48,018 nucleotides of DNA from Actinomyces dentalis DSM 19115 (GTDB taxonomy: Bacteria > Actinomycetota > Actinomycetes > Actinomycetales > Actinomycetaceae): assembly GCF_000429225.1 (NCBI RefSeq), contig NZ_AUBL01000035.1, positions 1 through 48,018 on the forward strand, read 5' to 3'. The notes below the pieces were generated by a model. The model had not been told where the DNA came from, searched no databases, and saw only the letters and a list, made by a program, of their open reading frames with translations. Below are positions 34,200-41,799 of this stretch, piece after piece; positions within the stretch are counted from its first letter, which is position 1, and each line of letters begins with the position of its first letter. The translations under genes were made by a program, and so were the position numbers.

Positions 34200-34519
34200 T
34201 GGGTGCGCCGATGGATGAGGGCTGCTCCTGCTCCGAGGCCCGCGCCCACCTGGAGGCCTTCCTCGATCACGAGTGCGACGGGGACCTGCGCTCGCGCCTG
34301 GAGGCCCACGTCGCCTCCTGCGAGCACTGCTCGCGCATCGCCGACGCCGAGACCCACCTGCGCGAGATCCTGCGCTCGCGCTGCGCCGAGCAGGCGCCGC
34401 CCGAGTTGCGCGCCCGGGTGCTGGGGCGGCTGTCGGTCATGCGGTCCACGGCCTCGGTGACCACGGCCGGGGGCACGATGACGGTGCGCAGCGGCGTGAT
34501 CCGCTACACTCGGGGCTGA
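34199..34519 (+). CDS. rsrA: Zinc-binding redox-sensitive anti-sigma factor
   Basis: 106 residues. The ZAS motif is intact: His37, Cys41 and Cys44 (HVASCEHC), with Cys11 as the further zinc ligand, at the same positions as in Streptomyces RsrA; Cys62 is also present. Under reducing conditions it binds SigR; disulfide stress ejects zinc and frees the sigma factor. The start overlaps the sigR stop (TGATG), with GAGGAG as ribosome site inside the sigR end, so the two are made in step. A second Met at residue 5 is a weaker start. Confidence 0.92.
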   Translation: MGAPMDEGCSCSEARAHLEAFLDHECDGDLRSRLEAHVASCEHCSRIADAETHLREILRSRCAEQAPPELRARVLGRLSVMRSTASVTTAGGTMTVRSGVIRYTRG

Positions 34520-34698
34520 GGGCGCGGCGGCGAGCGCCGTCGGCGTCGGCCGTGCCGGTAGTCCCGGGTCGCCCGCTCGCCCGCGCGGGGCGTGACCCGC
34601 GCAACGGGCGGTCGGCTGGAAGCGGCCTTCGCCCGTGTGCGAGGATGACCCACGTTGCATGCCCCCTCGTGGGGCGGTTCGGACACGAGGAGGCAGTT

Positions 34699-34773
34699 AT
34701 GAGCAAGCGCGGTCGTAAGCGTCGTGCACGCGCCAAGAACAAGGCCAACCACGGCAAGCGCCCCAACGCCTGA
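34699..34773 (+). CDS. Ribosomal protein bL37 (24 residues)
   Basis: A 24-residue, very basic peptide (MSKRGRKRRARAKNKANHGK, then RPNA) matching the small actinobacterial large-subunit protein bL37, known from mycobacterial ribosome structures. In mycobacteria, as I recall, the gene also lies close to sigH-rshA, the sigR-rsrA equivalents. GAGGAGG upstream of ATG 34699 is an excellent ribosome site. It is easily overlooked because of its length. The 179 bases between rsrA and this gene should hold its own promoter; I could not pick one with confidence. Confidence 0.88.
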   Translation: MSKRGRKRRARAKNKANHGKRPNA

Positions 34774-34838
34774 GACGGGCGGCCGCCCTGTGCGGTGGTC
34801 GGCCGTCCGGCGTCGTGCCGGCACGATGAGCGGATCGC

Positions 34839-36443
34839 TCACCCGGCCCGCAGACTGCGCCGCGAGAACACCAGGAGGGACAGCGCCAGCAGCGCCGCGG
34901 CCGCCGCGCACTGCCCGGCGATCACCTGCGGGTCCGGGTCGTCCACGGGCAGGCTGCCCACCATGTGCGCAGGCGAGATGTCACGGGCCCACTCGGGCAG
35001 GTGCAGAGCCTCCGCCAGGAAGCCGACGACCGCCGTCCACGCCACCGGCACCCATCCGAGCGCGCACCAGCGGGGGCCGAGGGACGCCAGCAGCGCCTGC
35101 AGGGCGCCGATGAGCACCACGGGCGGCAGGTAGGCCCAGCCGACCTCCAGGACCGAGGTGACCGGCACGGACCGGTCGGCCACGCCCCAGATGCTCACCC
35201 CCAGTACCGATGCGGACAGGCAGAGGACGCAGGCCGCGGACAGCAGCGTCGCGGCCCACCAGCCCAGCCAGAACCGGGACCGCCCGAGCCGGGTGGACAG
35301 CACCAGCCCCAGGCGGCCCGAGGACTCCTCGGCGGCCAGGTGCGCGGCGCCCTGCACCGCCGCACTGGTACTGCCGACGATCATGATGATGGCGGCCAGC
35401 TGCACCACCAGGTCAGACGCGCGCTCGAGTCCCATGCCGGCCAGCATCGAGGGGTTGGCGGCGATGATCTCGGTCATCTCCTGACTGAACAGTCCGATGA
35501 GCAGCGCCCACAGGCACACGAGCGTGAGACAGGTTCCCGTGACCGTGCGCTCCAGTCGCAGCGCCAGCACCCAGGGGGCGGCCGCGCGCGCCGAGCCGCG
35601 CGCCGGTCCGGGCCGCGGGGCGATGACGCCCGCGCCAGCGTCGCGGCGCGCGGCCACCGCCGCGGCCACGGCCAGCAGCGCCGCGGAGGCGAGGCAGTAG
35701 GCCACCAGGGGCCACGCCCGCGGCGAGTCGAAGGCGCGCACCTCCGGCAGCCACCCCAGCGGGCTCGCCCACGCGGCGTCCCACCCCATGGCGTCGATGA
35801 CGAAGCGGGTGAGGTAGACCACGCTGACCGCGCCCAGGCCGAGTTGCTGGGCGGTGCGCGCCTGCTGGCACAGCTCGCCCAGGAGCAGGCCGACGGCGGC
35901 GAAGAACAGGACGCACGCGCCCACGCCGACCGCGTACCAGGCCGAGCCGACCACGGGCAGGCCGGTCGCCGCCATGGAGGCCGTCAGCCCCGCCGCCGTG
36001 ACGGCGCAGGTCAGGACCAGCAGCAGGGCGGCGGCGGCCAGCGGGGCCGGCCGTCCCACGCGCGATGCGGTGAGCAGCTCGGTGCGTCCGGCCTCCTCCT
36101 GACGCCTGGTCAGTCCGATGGCCGTCACCACGCCCAGGATCGGGAAGAGGATCTGCCCCATGAATCCGACCTCGACGCCGGTGATCCCCCCGAGGGTGTC
36201 CAGCGCGTAACCGCGGCCGTTGAAGGCGTTGGAGATGCCCGAGGCGCCCGCGGTCGCGGCGTACTCGACGCGCTGGGCTCGGGTGGGGTAGAGCCCCTCG
36301 ACGCCGACGGCGATGGCCACCACCAGGGCGATGCAGATGACCGCGACCAGCGCCGGGCCGCGCCATGAGGTGCGCAGCCCCAGGACCGTCATCCTCCCCA
36401 GGCCCGCCAGCGGGCGGCTGCGACGGTGCGCGGACCGCGTCAT
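34839..36443 (-). CDS. ABC-2 type exporter, membrane subunit
   Basis: 534 residues with about twelve hydrophobic spans arranged as two similar halves, each opening with an arginine-rich lead (RMTVLGLRTSWRGPALVAVI; WVLALRLERTVTGTCLTLVC) and each containing a GRTELL/GRLGLVL-S-R-x-GR motif (EEAGRTELLTASRVGRPAPL and EESSGRLGLVLSTRLGRSRF). This internal duplication is typical of the large permeases of actinobacterial drug or polyketide exporters. ATG 36443 overlaps the ATPase stop by ATGA. It pumps an unknown substrate with the ATPase encoded upstream. Confidence 0.87.
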   Translation of the reverse strand: MTRSAHRRSRPLAGLGRMTVLGLRTSWRGPALVAVICIALVVAIAVGVEGLYPTRAQRVEYAATAGASGISNAFNGRGYALDTLGGITGVEVGFMGQILFPILGVVTAIGLTRRQEEAGRTELLTASRVGRPAPLAAAALLLVLTCAVTAAGLTASMAATGLPVVGSAWYAVGVGACVLFFAAVGLLLGELCQQARTAQQLGLGAVSVVYLTRFVIDAMGWDAAWASPLGWLPEVRAFDSPRAWPLVAYCLASAALLAVAAAVAARRDAGAGVIAPRPGPARGSARAAAPWVLALRLERTVTGTCLTLVCLWALLIGLFSQEMTEIIAANPSMLAGMGLERASDLVVQLAAIIMIVGSTSAAVQGAAHLAAEESSGRLGLVLSTRLGRSRFWLGWWAATLLSAACVLCLSASVLGVSIWGVADRSVPVTSVLEVGWAYLPPVVLIGALQALLASLGPRWCALGWVPVAWTAVVGFLAEALHLPEWARDISPAHMVGSLPVDDPDPQVIAGQCAAAAALLALSLLVFSRRSLRAG

Positions 36444-37378
36444 CGCGGCTCACCGCCGTCGTCGGCCTCCTGCCCGGTGTACTGGTCCAGGAAGAGCTGC
36501 TCGAGGCTCGGGGGGCGCACGGCGACCTGCAGCGGTCGGGCCGCTGCGATCGCGCTGAGGACCGCGGGCAGCGCGGCGGCCTCGGCCAGCAGCGTGGTGC
36601 GGCGGCCCCGCGGTTCGGCCCGGCAGTGCAGGCGGCTGACGCCGTCCATGCGCTCCAGCCCGGGCACGGCGGCGGGGGTGACGACGTCGACGGCGGTGGC
36701 GGCGCTGGAGCGCAGCTGCGCCAACGACCCGGTGAAGACGGCCCGCCCGGCGCGCACCACCGTGAGCCGGTCGCACAGGGTTTCGACCTCGGCCAGGATG
36801 TGGCTGGAGAGCAGGACGGAGGTTCCGGCGGCTGCGCGCTCGGTGACGACGGCCTGGAAGACCGCCTCCATGAGGGGGTCGAGCCCGGAGGTGGGCTCGT
36901 CCAGGACGAGCAGCTCGACGTCGCAGGCCAGGGCCGCCACGAGTGCGACCTTCTGGCGGTTGCCCTTGGAGTAGGTGCGGAAGCGCCGGGTGGGGTCGAG
37001 CTCGAAGCGCTCGACGAGCTCGTCGCGGCGGGCCCGGTTCATAGTGCCGTGGAAGCCGCCGAGCAGGTCGACGCACTGGCCGCCGGTGAGATTGGGCCAC
37101 AGCATGGTGTCTCCGGGCACGTAGGCCAGGCGGGCATGGATGTCGATGGCGCGGCGCCAGGCGTCCTGCCCGAAGACCGCGACCGTGCCCGAGTTGAGCC
37201 GGAGCTGGCCGAGCAGTGCGCGGATCGTGGTCGACTTGCCGGCGCCGTTGGGGCCCAGGAAGCCGTGGATCTCACCGGTGCGGACGGACAGGTCCAGTCC
37301 GTCCAGGGCGGTGACGGCGCCGAAGCGCTTGACGAGTGACCGCGCCTCGACGACACAATTTGATAGTGACTTGCTCAT
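36440..37378 (-). CDS. ABC exporter ATP-binding subunit
   Basis: 312 residues. Walker A is GPNGAGKSTTIRALLG, the signature is YSKGNRQKVALVAALACD (S-K-G-N in place of S-G-G-Q), Walker B LLVLDEPTSGLDPL and H-loop SSHIL. The C-terminal 90 residues (after RAGRAVFTG) are the regulatory domain common in drug-export ATPases such as DrrA-like proteins. ATG 37378 starts the operon, which faces the TetR gene across 62 bases. Most likely a drug or toxic-metabolite exporter controlled by that repressor. Confidence 0.9.
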   Translation of the reverse strand: MSKSLSNCVVEARSLVKRFGAVTALDGLDLSVRTGEIHGFLGPNGAGKSTTIRALLGQLRLNSGTVAVFGQDAWRRAIDIHARLAYVPGDTMLWPNLTGGQCVDLLGGFHGTMNRARRDELVERFELDPTRRFRTYSKGNRQKVALVAALACDVELLVLDEPTSGLDPLMEAVFQAVVTERAAAGTSVLLSSHILAEVETLCDRLTVVRAGRAVFTGSLAQLRSSAATAVDVVTPAAVPGLERMDGVSRLHCRAEPRGRRTTLLAEAAALPAVLSAIAAARPLQVAVRPPSLEQLFLDQYTGQEADDGGEPR

Positions 37379-37440
37379 GAGAGTGACTCTACTTGTTAGG
37401 GTGGGGCTGTCAAGAGCCGACGACGCCCCAGGAGAGCCCC

Positions 37441-38115
37441 GTGTCCGTCCCCTCCAGGCGCTCCGGTGCCGACGCCCCGGAGCATGACGCCGCCGACAGC
37501 GCCGCGAACGCCGCCCGCGCGCCGCGGCCGGGCCTGCGCGAGCGCAAGAAGGCGGCGACGATGCACCGCATCCAGGCCGCCGCCCTCGACCTGTTCGAGC
37601 GGCACGGCTTCGACGCGGTGAGCATCGAGCAGGTCGCCGACGCCGCCGAGGTCTCACCGTCCACGGTCTACCGCTACTTCGGGACCAAGGAGGGACTGGT
37701 CGTCCACGACGAGTACGACGACCGCGTCCTTGAACTGCTCGTCTACTACCTCCAGCGCGACGGCGACCTGGCGCACGTGCTGACCCGGGTGCTGGACGAG
37801 CTGTGGCCGGACCACTTCGTCAAGGATGCCGGACCCTCCTGGGTGCGCACCCGCTGGTGCTTCGAGCACCCCTCGATCCAGGGTGCCATGTGGGTCCTGG
37901 TCAACGAACAGGTGGAGGTCATCGCTTGGGCCGTGAGCGACTCGCGACGGATGCCGCTGCTGCGGGCCAGGATCCTGGCCTCGGCGACCGTGTGGGGGAT
38001 CGTGGCGGTCCTGCGCACCTGGTACGAGCAGGACGGGGCGAGCGACCTGCGCGCGGACATCGGCCAGATCATCGACATGCTGGCGCGCCTGGAGCAGACG
38101 TCGCCCGGGTCCTGA
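37441..38115 (+). CDS. TetR-family transcriptional regulator
   Basis: 224 residues from GTG 37441, with AGGAG ahead of it. The HTH is at about 40-87: RIQAAALDLFERHGFDAVSIEQVADAAEVSPSTVYRYFGTKEGLV. The C-terminal ligand domain has no recognised signature. It is divergent from the ABC exporter operon, the classic arrangement of a repressor that releases its exporter when a drug binds. The 62-base gap contains TCTACTTGTTAGGGTGGGG, with possible overlapping promoters, and an operator is expected there. Confidence 0.9.
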   Translation: MSVPSRRSGADAPEHDAADSAANAARAPRPGLRERKKAATMHRIQAAALDLFERHGFDAVSIEQVADAAEVSPSTVYRYFGTKEGLVVHDEYDDRVLELLVYYLQRDGDLAHVLTRVLDELWPDHFVKDAGPSWVRTRWCFEHPSIQGAMWVLVNEQVEVIAWAVSDSRRMPLLRARILASATVWGIVAVLRTWYEQDGASDLRADIGQIIDMLARLEQTSPGS

Positions 38116-38134
38116 GACGCGGGGCCGACGGGGG

Positions 38135-38218
38135 CGCCGGGCCGGCAGGGGCCGGCCACCGTGCTACCCCGGCACCGCGACGAGCAGCCCGGGGACGCCG
38201 GGCCGGCAGGGGCCGGCC
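38135..38218. terminator. Duplicated 23-base hairpin after the TetR gene
   Basis: The same 23 bases (containing GGCCGGCAGGGGCCGGCC) occur at 38135-38157 and 38196-38218. Each can form a seven-base-pair stem with a four-base loop. They follow the TetR stop by 20 bases and precede lysR, so one may end the TetR transcript. Confidence 0.45.
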
Positions 38219-38260
38219 GAGTGAGGCGAACGGGGGCGATGCCTCCGATGAATCGGTTCG

Positions 38261-38266
38261 TAGACT
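38261..38266 (+). promoter_or_regulatory. -10 element of the leaderless lysR transcript
   Basis: TAGACT followed by six bases and GTG 38273; no ribosome site. The spacing fits transcription starting at the start codon. A -35 element is not evident. Confidence 0.4.
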
Positions 38267-38272
38267 GCGCGT

Positions 38273-39458
38273 GTGAACGATCGACTCAGCCCCGAGGGCC
38301 TGCGCTACGCCCAGGCGGTCGCCCGTACCGGCTCCTTCAGCGCGGCCGCCCGGGAGTACGACGTCACCCAGCCGGCGCTGTCCAACGCCATCCGCCGCCT
38401 GGAGAAGATCCTCGGAGCCCGGCTGTTCGAGCGCAATACGCGCGGCGCCCGCCCCACCGTCTTCGGCGCGACCATCCTGCCCCGGATCGACGCCGCCCTG
38501 GCCGCGCTCGACGCCATCACCGCGGAGGCCCCGCACTGGCGGGCGGGCGAACCGCGGCTCGTGCGCATCGGCGTCTCCCCGCTCATCAGCGCCGACGTCG
38601 TCGCCCGCGCCCACAGTGCCGTCGCGGGTCTCCCCGGTCGCGGGCGGGGCTCCCTCGTCCTGCGCGAGGCCGATCTGTCCGAGTTGTGCACGGCTCTCGA
38701 CGACGACGAGCTCGACCTCATCGTCGTCCCCGCGGTTCTTCCGCTCACCCGTTATCGTCATCGCGTCATCGGCAGCGAGCCGGTCGTGCTCGTCGAGCCG
38801 GGGGCGGGCGATGCGGCGGGCCCCGCGAACTTTGCGAGCCCGACGAACTCGGCGGATCCGACGAGCCCTGCGGACCCTGCGGACCCTGCGAACTCGGCGG
38901 ACCCGATGTGTACGGCAGCCCCGGCAACCTCGATGCGCACGGCGAACCCGGCGAGCCCTGCGGACCCGGCAGGCCCGGCGAGCCCTGCGGCCCCGGCGGG
39001 CTCGGCGGATCCAATGCGCACGGCAGCCCCGGCGAGCCCGGCCGAGGCTCGCGCGGCCGCCGCCCGCATTGACGATGTCGCGTGCCGCACCCTTCTCCTG
39101 GTCCCCGATACCTGCGGGCTGACGCGGCGGGAGGTGACCCTCGAGGTCACCCTCCCGGCTGGTCCCCGATACCTGCGGGCTGACGACCTTCACCCGCGAC
39201 CTGCTCGCCGATCGCGGACTGCCGCTTCGGGCCTACTCGGGGGAGGCCGCCAGCTACCGGGTGCTCGAGGACTGGGCGGGGATGGGGCTGGGCAGTGCGC
39301 TCCTGCCCCGCTCGAAGGTGACCCGTGTCGATTCGAGTGTGCGGCCCGTGGTCGACGCCCGCGGCGCGGCCATCACGATCGCCTACGAGGCGGCCTGGGA
39401 CGGCGCGTCGCCGATCGCGGGTGAACTCGAAGTCCTGGTGGAACTCCTCGCCTCCTGA
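38273..39458 (+). pseudogene. LysR-family regulator broken by a 61-bp insertion
   Basis: The N-terminus is a standard LysR HTH (LRYAQAVARTGSFSAAAREYDVTQPALSNAIRRLEKILGARLFERN). The effector domain starts at PRLVRIGVSPL. Two insertions follow. First, a low-complexity stretch of about 80 residues (38815-39060) of repeated (A/S)DP, ANP and GPAS units sits between EPGAGDAA and ARIDDVACRTLLLVPDTCGL. Second, 61 extra bases (39098-39158) shift the frame after DTCGLT. Removing one copy of the duplicated segment restores LTTFTRDLLADRGLPLRAYS, then GEAASYRVLEDWAGMGLGSALLP, to the stop at 39458. As written, the protein reads out of frame and ends near 39424. Confidence 0.88.
39098..39185. repeat. 27-bp direct repeat flanking a 34-base palindrome in lysR
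   Basis: CTGGTCCCCGATACCTGCGG and seven further bases occur at 39098-39124 and again at 39159-39185. The 34 bases between them are a near-perfect hairpin (GGGAGGTGACC, CTCGA loop, GGTCACCCTCCC, one base unpaired). One repeat plus the hairpin is 61 bases, which breaks the frame. It resembles a small insertion with target duplication or a template-switch product. Confidence 0.9.
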
Positions 39459-39526
39459 GTTCCGCCTCGTCCTTCGTCGCCACGATTCCATTTTCCACTA
39501 CCCACCACCGCGCCCCTCCGCCTCCG

Positions 39527-39630
39527 CTACGCTCCTTTTCCACGACTACGCTCCTTCTCCCTTTGCTACGCTCCTTTTTCTCGTACAGTGAAGGGTGAAG
39601 GGGCGTAGCAGAGGGAAAGGGGCGTAGTAG
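39527..39630. repeat. Inverted tandem repeat of CTACGCTCC
   Basis: CTACGCTCC occurs three times (39527, 39546, 39566) with 19-20 base spacing. Then GGGGCGTAG occurs twice in the opposite direction (39600-39607 and 39619-39627). The array can fold on itself. Mismatches are T opposite G, which pair as U-G in RNA of the plus strand but not of the minus strand. It follows the lysR stop and begins the gene-free stretch 39459-40674. Confidence 0.75.
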
Positions 39631-39780
39631 ACGTCGCCACGCCGCGAGGTTGACTTCAACGACGACTGGGATCAAGTGGGCTGTCAGTGAGATCGGCTCG
39701 AATAACCGCCGGAACCGGCCCGACGACCACCGGAACCGACTGAGCCGGTGTTTTGCCGGAAGCGGTTGAGCCTTTCTTAC

Positions 39781-40213
39781 CGGGAAGGTTATTCAGCGGG
39801 TTCATGGCGGCGTTCTACTTGGACCATTCATGTGCGGTTGGACCACGGTGGTCCAACCGTCGTTCTCGAGGGTGAAACGCGCATCTCGACGCCCGGGGCG
39901 CGGCGGCGTCGGGCGCCGCGGTCCGCGAGATCGTCGGGTAACCGCCGAGCACGTCACTTAACCCGCGAGCACGTCACTCTGGCAGACGTGCTCGCGGGTT
40001 AAGTGACGTGCTCGCGGGTCAAGGTACGATCTCGCGGGTTAAGTGACGTGCTCGCGAGCCGGCCGCGTCACGACATGCGAGACGCCGTCCCACCATGCAA
40101 GACGACCAGCAGGGGCGGAGCGGGGTTGGGCGGGGAACCGTCCCGACGACCGGACCGTCACCACGACCTTCACGCTCCACGTCTTCAAAACCACCCCTGA
40201 ATAACCTTCCGGG
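39781..40213. repeat. MITE-like segment bounded by GGAAGGTTATTCAG inverted ends
   Basis: CGGGAAGGTTATTCAGCGGG (39781-39800) is matched in inverted orientation by CTGAATAACCTTCCGGG (40197-40213). The 430 bases between contain a 23-base palindrome (39836-39858, arms GGTTGGACCAC) and the 20-bp repeat array. No coding sequence is apparent. The ends could be those of a non-autonomous mobile element; no target duplication is clear. Confidence 0.5.
39925..40056. repeat. 20-bp inverted tandem array, second and larger copy
   Basis: About three units of type CGAGCACGTCACTTAACCCG, then a turn at 39977-39987, then about four units in the opposite direction (GACGTGCTCGCGGGTTAAGT and variants). It is the same family as 22151-22244. 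Units touch each other without spacers, which rules out a CRISPR array. Confidence 0.8.
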
Positions 40214-40352
40214 AGTGACGGGTTCGTGGGCCCGAATCGGTGCGGTGATGGGGCTGGCCGCGCCCGACGAGGGGCGGTTCCGGCGCTCCACTTCATTCCG
40301 CTTGCCGATCGTCCCGCATGGTGGGACGGTATCTCGTATGTCGTGGCGCGGC
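40061..40352. repeat. Pair of 45-base inverted repeats
   Basis: GGCCGCGTCACGACATGCGA onward (40061-40106) is matched, inverted and about 85% identical, by 40308-40352 (ending GTATGTCGTGGCGCGGC). Both contain CCGTCCCACCATGC. This pair overlaps the right end of the MITE-like segment at 39781-40213. Confidence 0.7.
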
Positions 40353-40379
40353 TGCTCTGCTTGAATCACTTAAATGCGG

Positions 40380-40452
40380 TTGGGCCACTTATGTTCCGTT
40401 GGACCACCGTATTTCGTGAACCAGGTGGTCCAACGGAACATAAGTGGTCCAA
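40380..40452. repeat. 29-bp stem, 15-base loop
   Basis: Bases 40380-40408 and 40424-40452 pair over 29 positions (containing CCACTTATGTTCCGTTGG) with one difference, a G opposite T, which would be a G-U pair in plus-strand RNA. The arms contain GTTGGACCACC, also present in the 39836-39858 palindrome. No T-run follows. Confidence 0.8.
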
Positions 40453-40674
40453 GCAGAAGAGCGCCGCCATGAGCCCGCTGGCGACCCCGCGACCTGCACC
40501 CGCATCACCGTCCTATGAATATTGATGATCACTCGGAGCGGCTCGCCGGCCAAAATATAACTTTGAGTGATGCAGACATTAGGGAGAACCCTCTACCGAA
40601 TCAGCCCCGTCGACCCTACGGTGTGGCCAGTGGCGCACCGTCGCAGGGCGCCACCCGACAGTTAAGGAGCCATC

Positions 40675-40959
40675 ATGACCGCATACCTTCAGGTCACCAT
40701 GACCATCGACCCGGCCGACCGCGCCGCCGGCGCCAAGGTCTACTCCGACTACCTGCAGGAGTTCCTCGACACGGTTCCCGGTGCGAAGACCAAGGAGCTG
40801 CTCGTCCGCGACGAGGGCGTCCAGGTCCTCCACGGCTTCGAGACCGCTGAGCAGGCCAGCGCGTACCTGAGCAGCGAGCTCTTCACCACCAAGGTCGTCC
40901 CCGGCCTGACCCCGCTGTTCAAGGCCGACCCGGACATCCGCGTCTACACCGTCGCCTGA
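40675..40959 (+). CDS. Small alpha/beta-barrel (ABM-like) protein
   Basis: 94 residues. The order strand-helix-strand-strand-helix-strand (YLQVTMTIDP, AAGAKVYSDYLQEFLDTVPG, TKELLVRDEGVQVLHGFET, AEQASAYLSSELFTTKVVPGL, DIRVYTVA) suggests a dimeric ferredoxin-like barrel of the antibiotic-biosynthesis-monooxygenase type. No catalytic residues can be named and it may only bind a ligand. TAAGGAG lies seven bases before ATG 40675. A TACGGT -10 candidate is at 40617-40622. It stands alone between palindrome-rich gaps. Confidence 0.72.
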   Translation: MTAYLQVTMTIDPADRAAGAKVYSDYLQEFLDTVPGAKTKELLVRDEGVQVLHGFETAEQASAYLSSELFTTKVVPGLTPLFKADPDIRVYTVA

Positions 40960-41016
40960 TCGGCGCGACCGGCGCGGTCCGCCCGACCGGGCACAGCAAC
41001 TGTTGCCGGTTTTGGT

Positions 41017-41130
41017 GCTCTGGGAGGATCGTTCGGGCCGGCACCCCGGATGTGCTCGGCGGTTTCCGCGTAATTCCGCGGTTCTGGCGGCGGTGCGGTG
41101 GGGTGCGGGGCGGAACGATCCTCCCAGAGC
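41017..41130. repeat. 18-bp inverted repeat around 78 bases
   Basis: GCTCTGGGAGGATCGTTC (41017-41034) is matched perfectly in inverted orientation at 41113-41130. The interval is again 78 bases, as in the 12.7 and 14.8 kb elements, but the sequence is unrelated. It lies just past the 40675-40959 gene in the gene-free stretch 40960-41799. Confidence 0.75.
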
Positions 41131-41140
41131 GCCATGTCCC

Positions 41141-41285
41141 GCCCCGGACGGGTTCCGCGGGGGAGGGTTCCTGTCCCGGGAGAGGCCTGGGCGGGGTCAG
41201 CCCCCGGACGGGTCCCACGGGGAGGGCTCTGGCGGGTCGGTGGGTCCGTGTAGGTGTTGCCCGCCCCGGACGGGTTCCGCGGGGC
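41141..41285. repeat. Three copies of GCCCCGGACGGGTTCCGC
   Basis: Copies at 41141, 41200 (two or three changes) and 41263, each followed by a G-run. Spacing is about 60 bases. No reading frame is kept between copies. Confidence 0.7.
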
Positions 41286-41412
41286 GAGGACCCGGGTTCT
41301 ACTGAGGCGCGCGGAACGCGCGGGGCCTGCGGGATTGGGGCGGAGCGTCCGGGCGGTGCCGGGGCCGGCGCGGCTGGGACCGGGTGTGCGGAGCGGGGAC
41401 TGGTTGAAGCGG

Positions 41413-41627
41413 AGTTGCACATTCGACCGGGACCTGTCATCGGAAGATCTGCGGAATCATGCGGAAACATCCCAGCGTTCAACGCCGGTGAAATCCTCCC
41501 ATGTGCAGGGCGACCCTCTTTGCACATGGGAGAGCATCACCAGGAAGCCGACGATTCGCAAGACCCCCGGAATCGCAAGGAAAACCCGGAATTGGCCCGC
41601 GAGGGCGCCCCCGCCCAATGTGCAACT
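41413..41627. repeat. Nested hairpins (ATGTGCA core)
   Basis: Outer arms AGTTGCACATT (41413-41423) and AATGTGCAACT (41617-41627) are perfect inverted copies. Inside, CTCCCATGTGCA (41496-41507) and TGCACATGGGAG (41521-41532) form a 12-base-pair stem with a 13-base loop. The remaining bases to 41799 show nothing recognisable. Confidence 0.65.
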
Positions 41628-41799
41628 TCACCCGAACGGCCCGAGGAGACCCGCACAACCGGAGAACGATCCGCACCAGGGGACCCGTCCCAGCACGGAC
41701 AGCCCGGCCCTGCGGCTGCGGGAGCGGCCCGCACCGCCTGGGAGCCCGGGACGGCCGGAGAGCGGGCTGCCTGCCCGCACCGCCCGACCCCGGCCACTA

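Noticed and set aside
39925-40056. Possible CRISPR array
   Set aside because: The 20-base units touch each other, carry no unique spacers, and reverse direction half-way; no cas genes are near.
40019-40369. Minus-strand frame of 116 codons through the palindrome cluster
   Set aside because: It is made of the inverted repeats themselves and has no ribosome site or recognisable domain.
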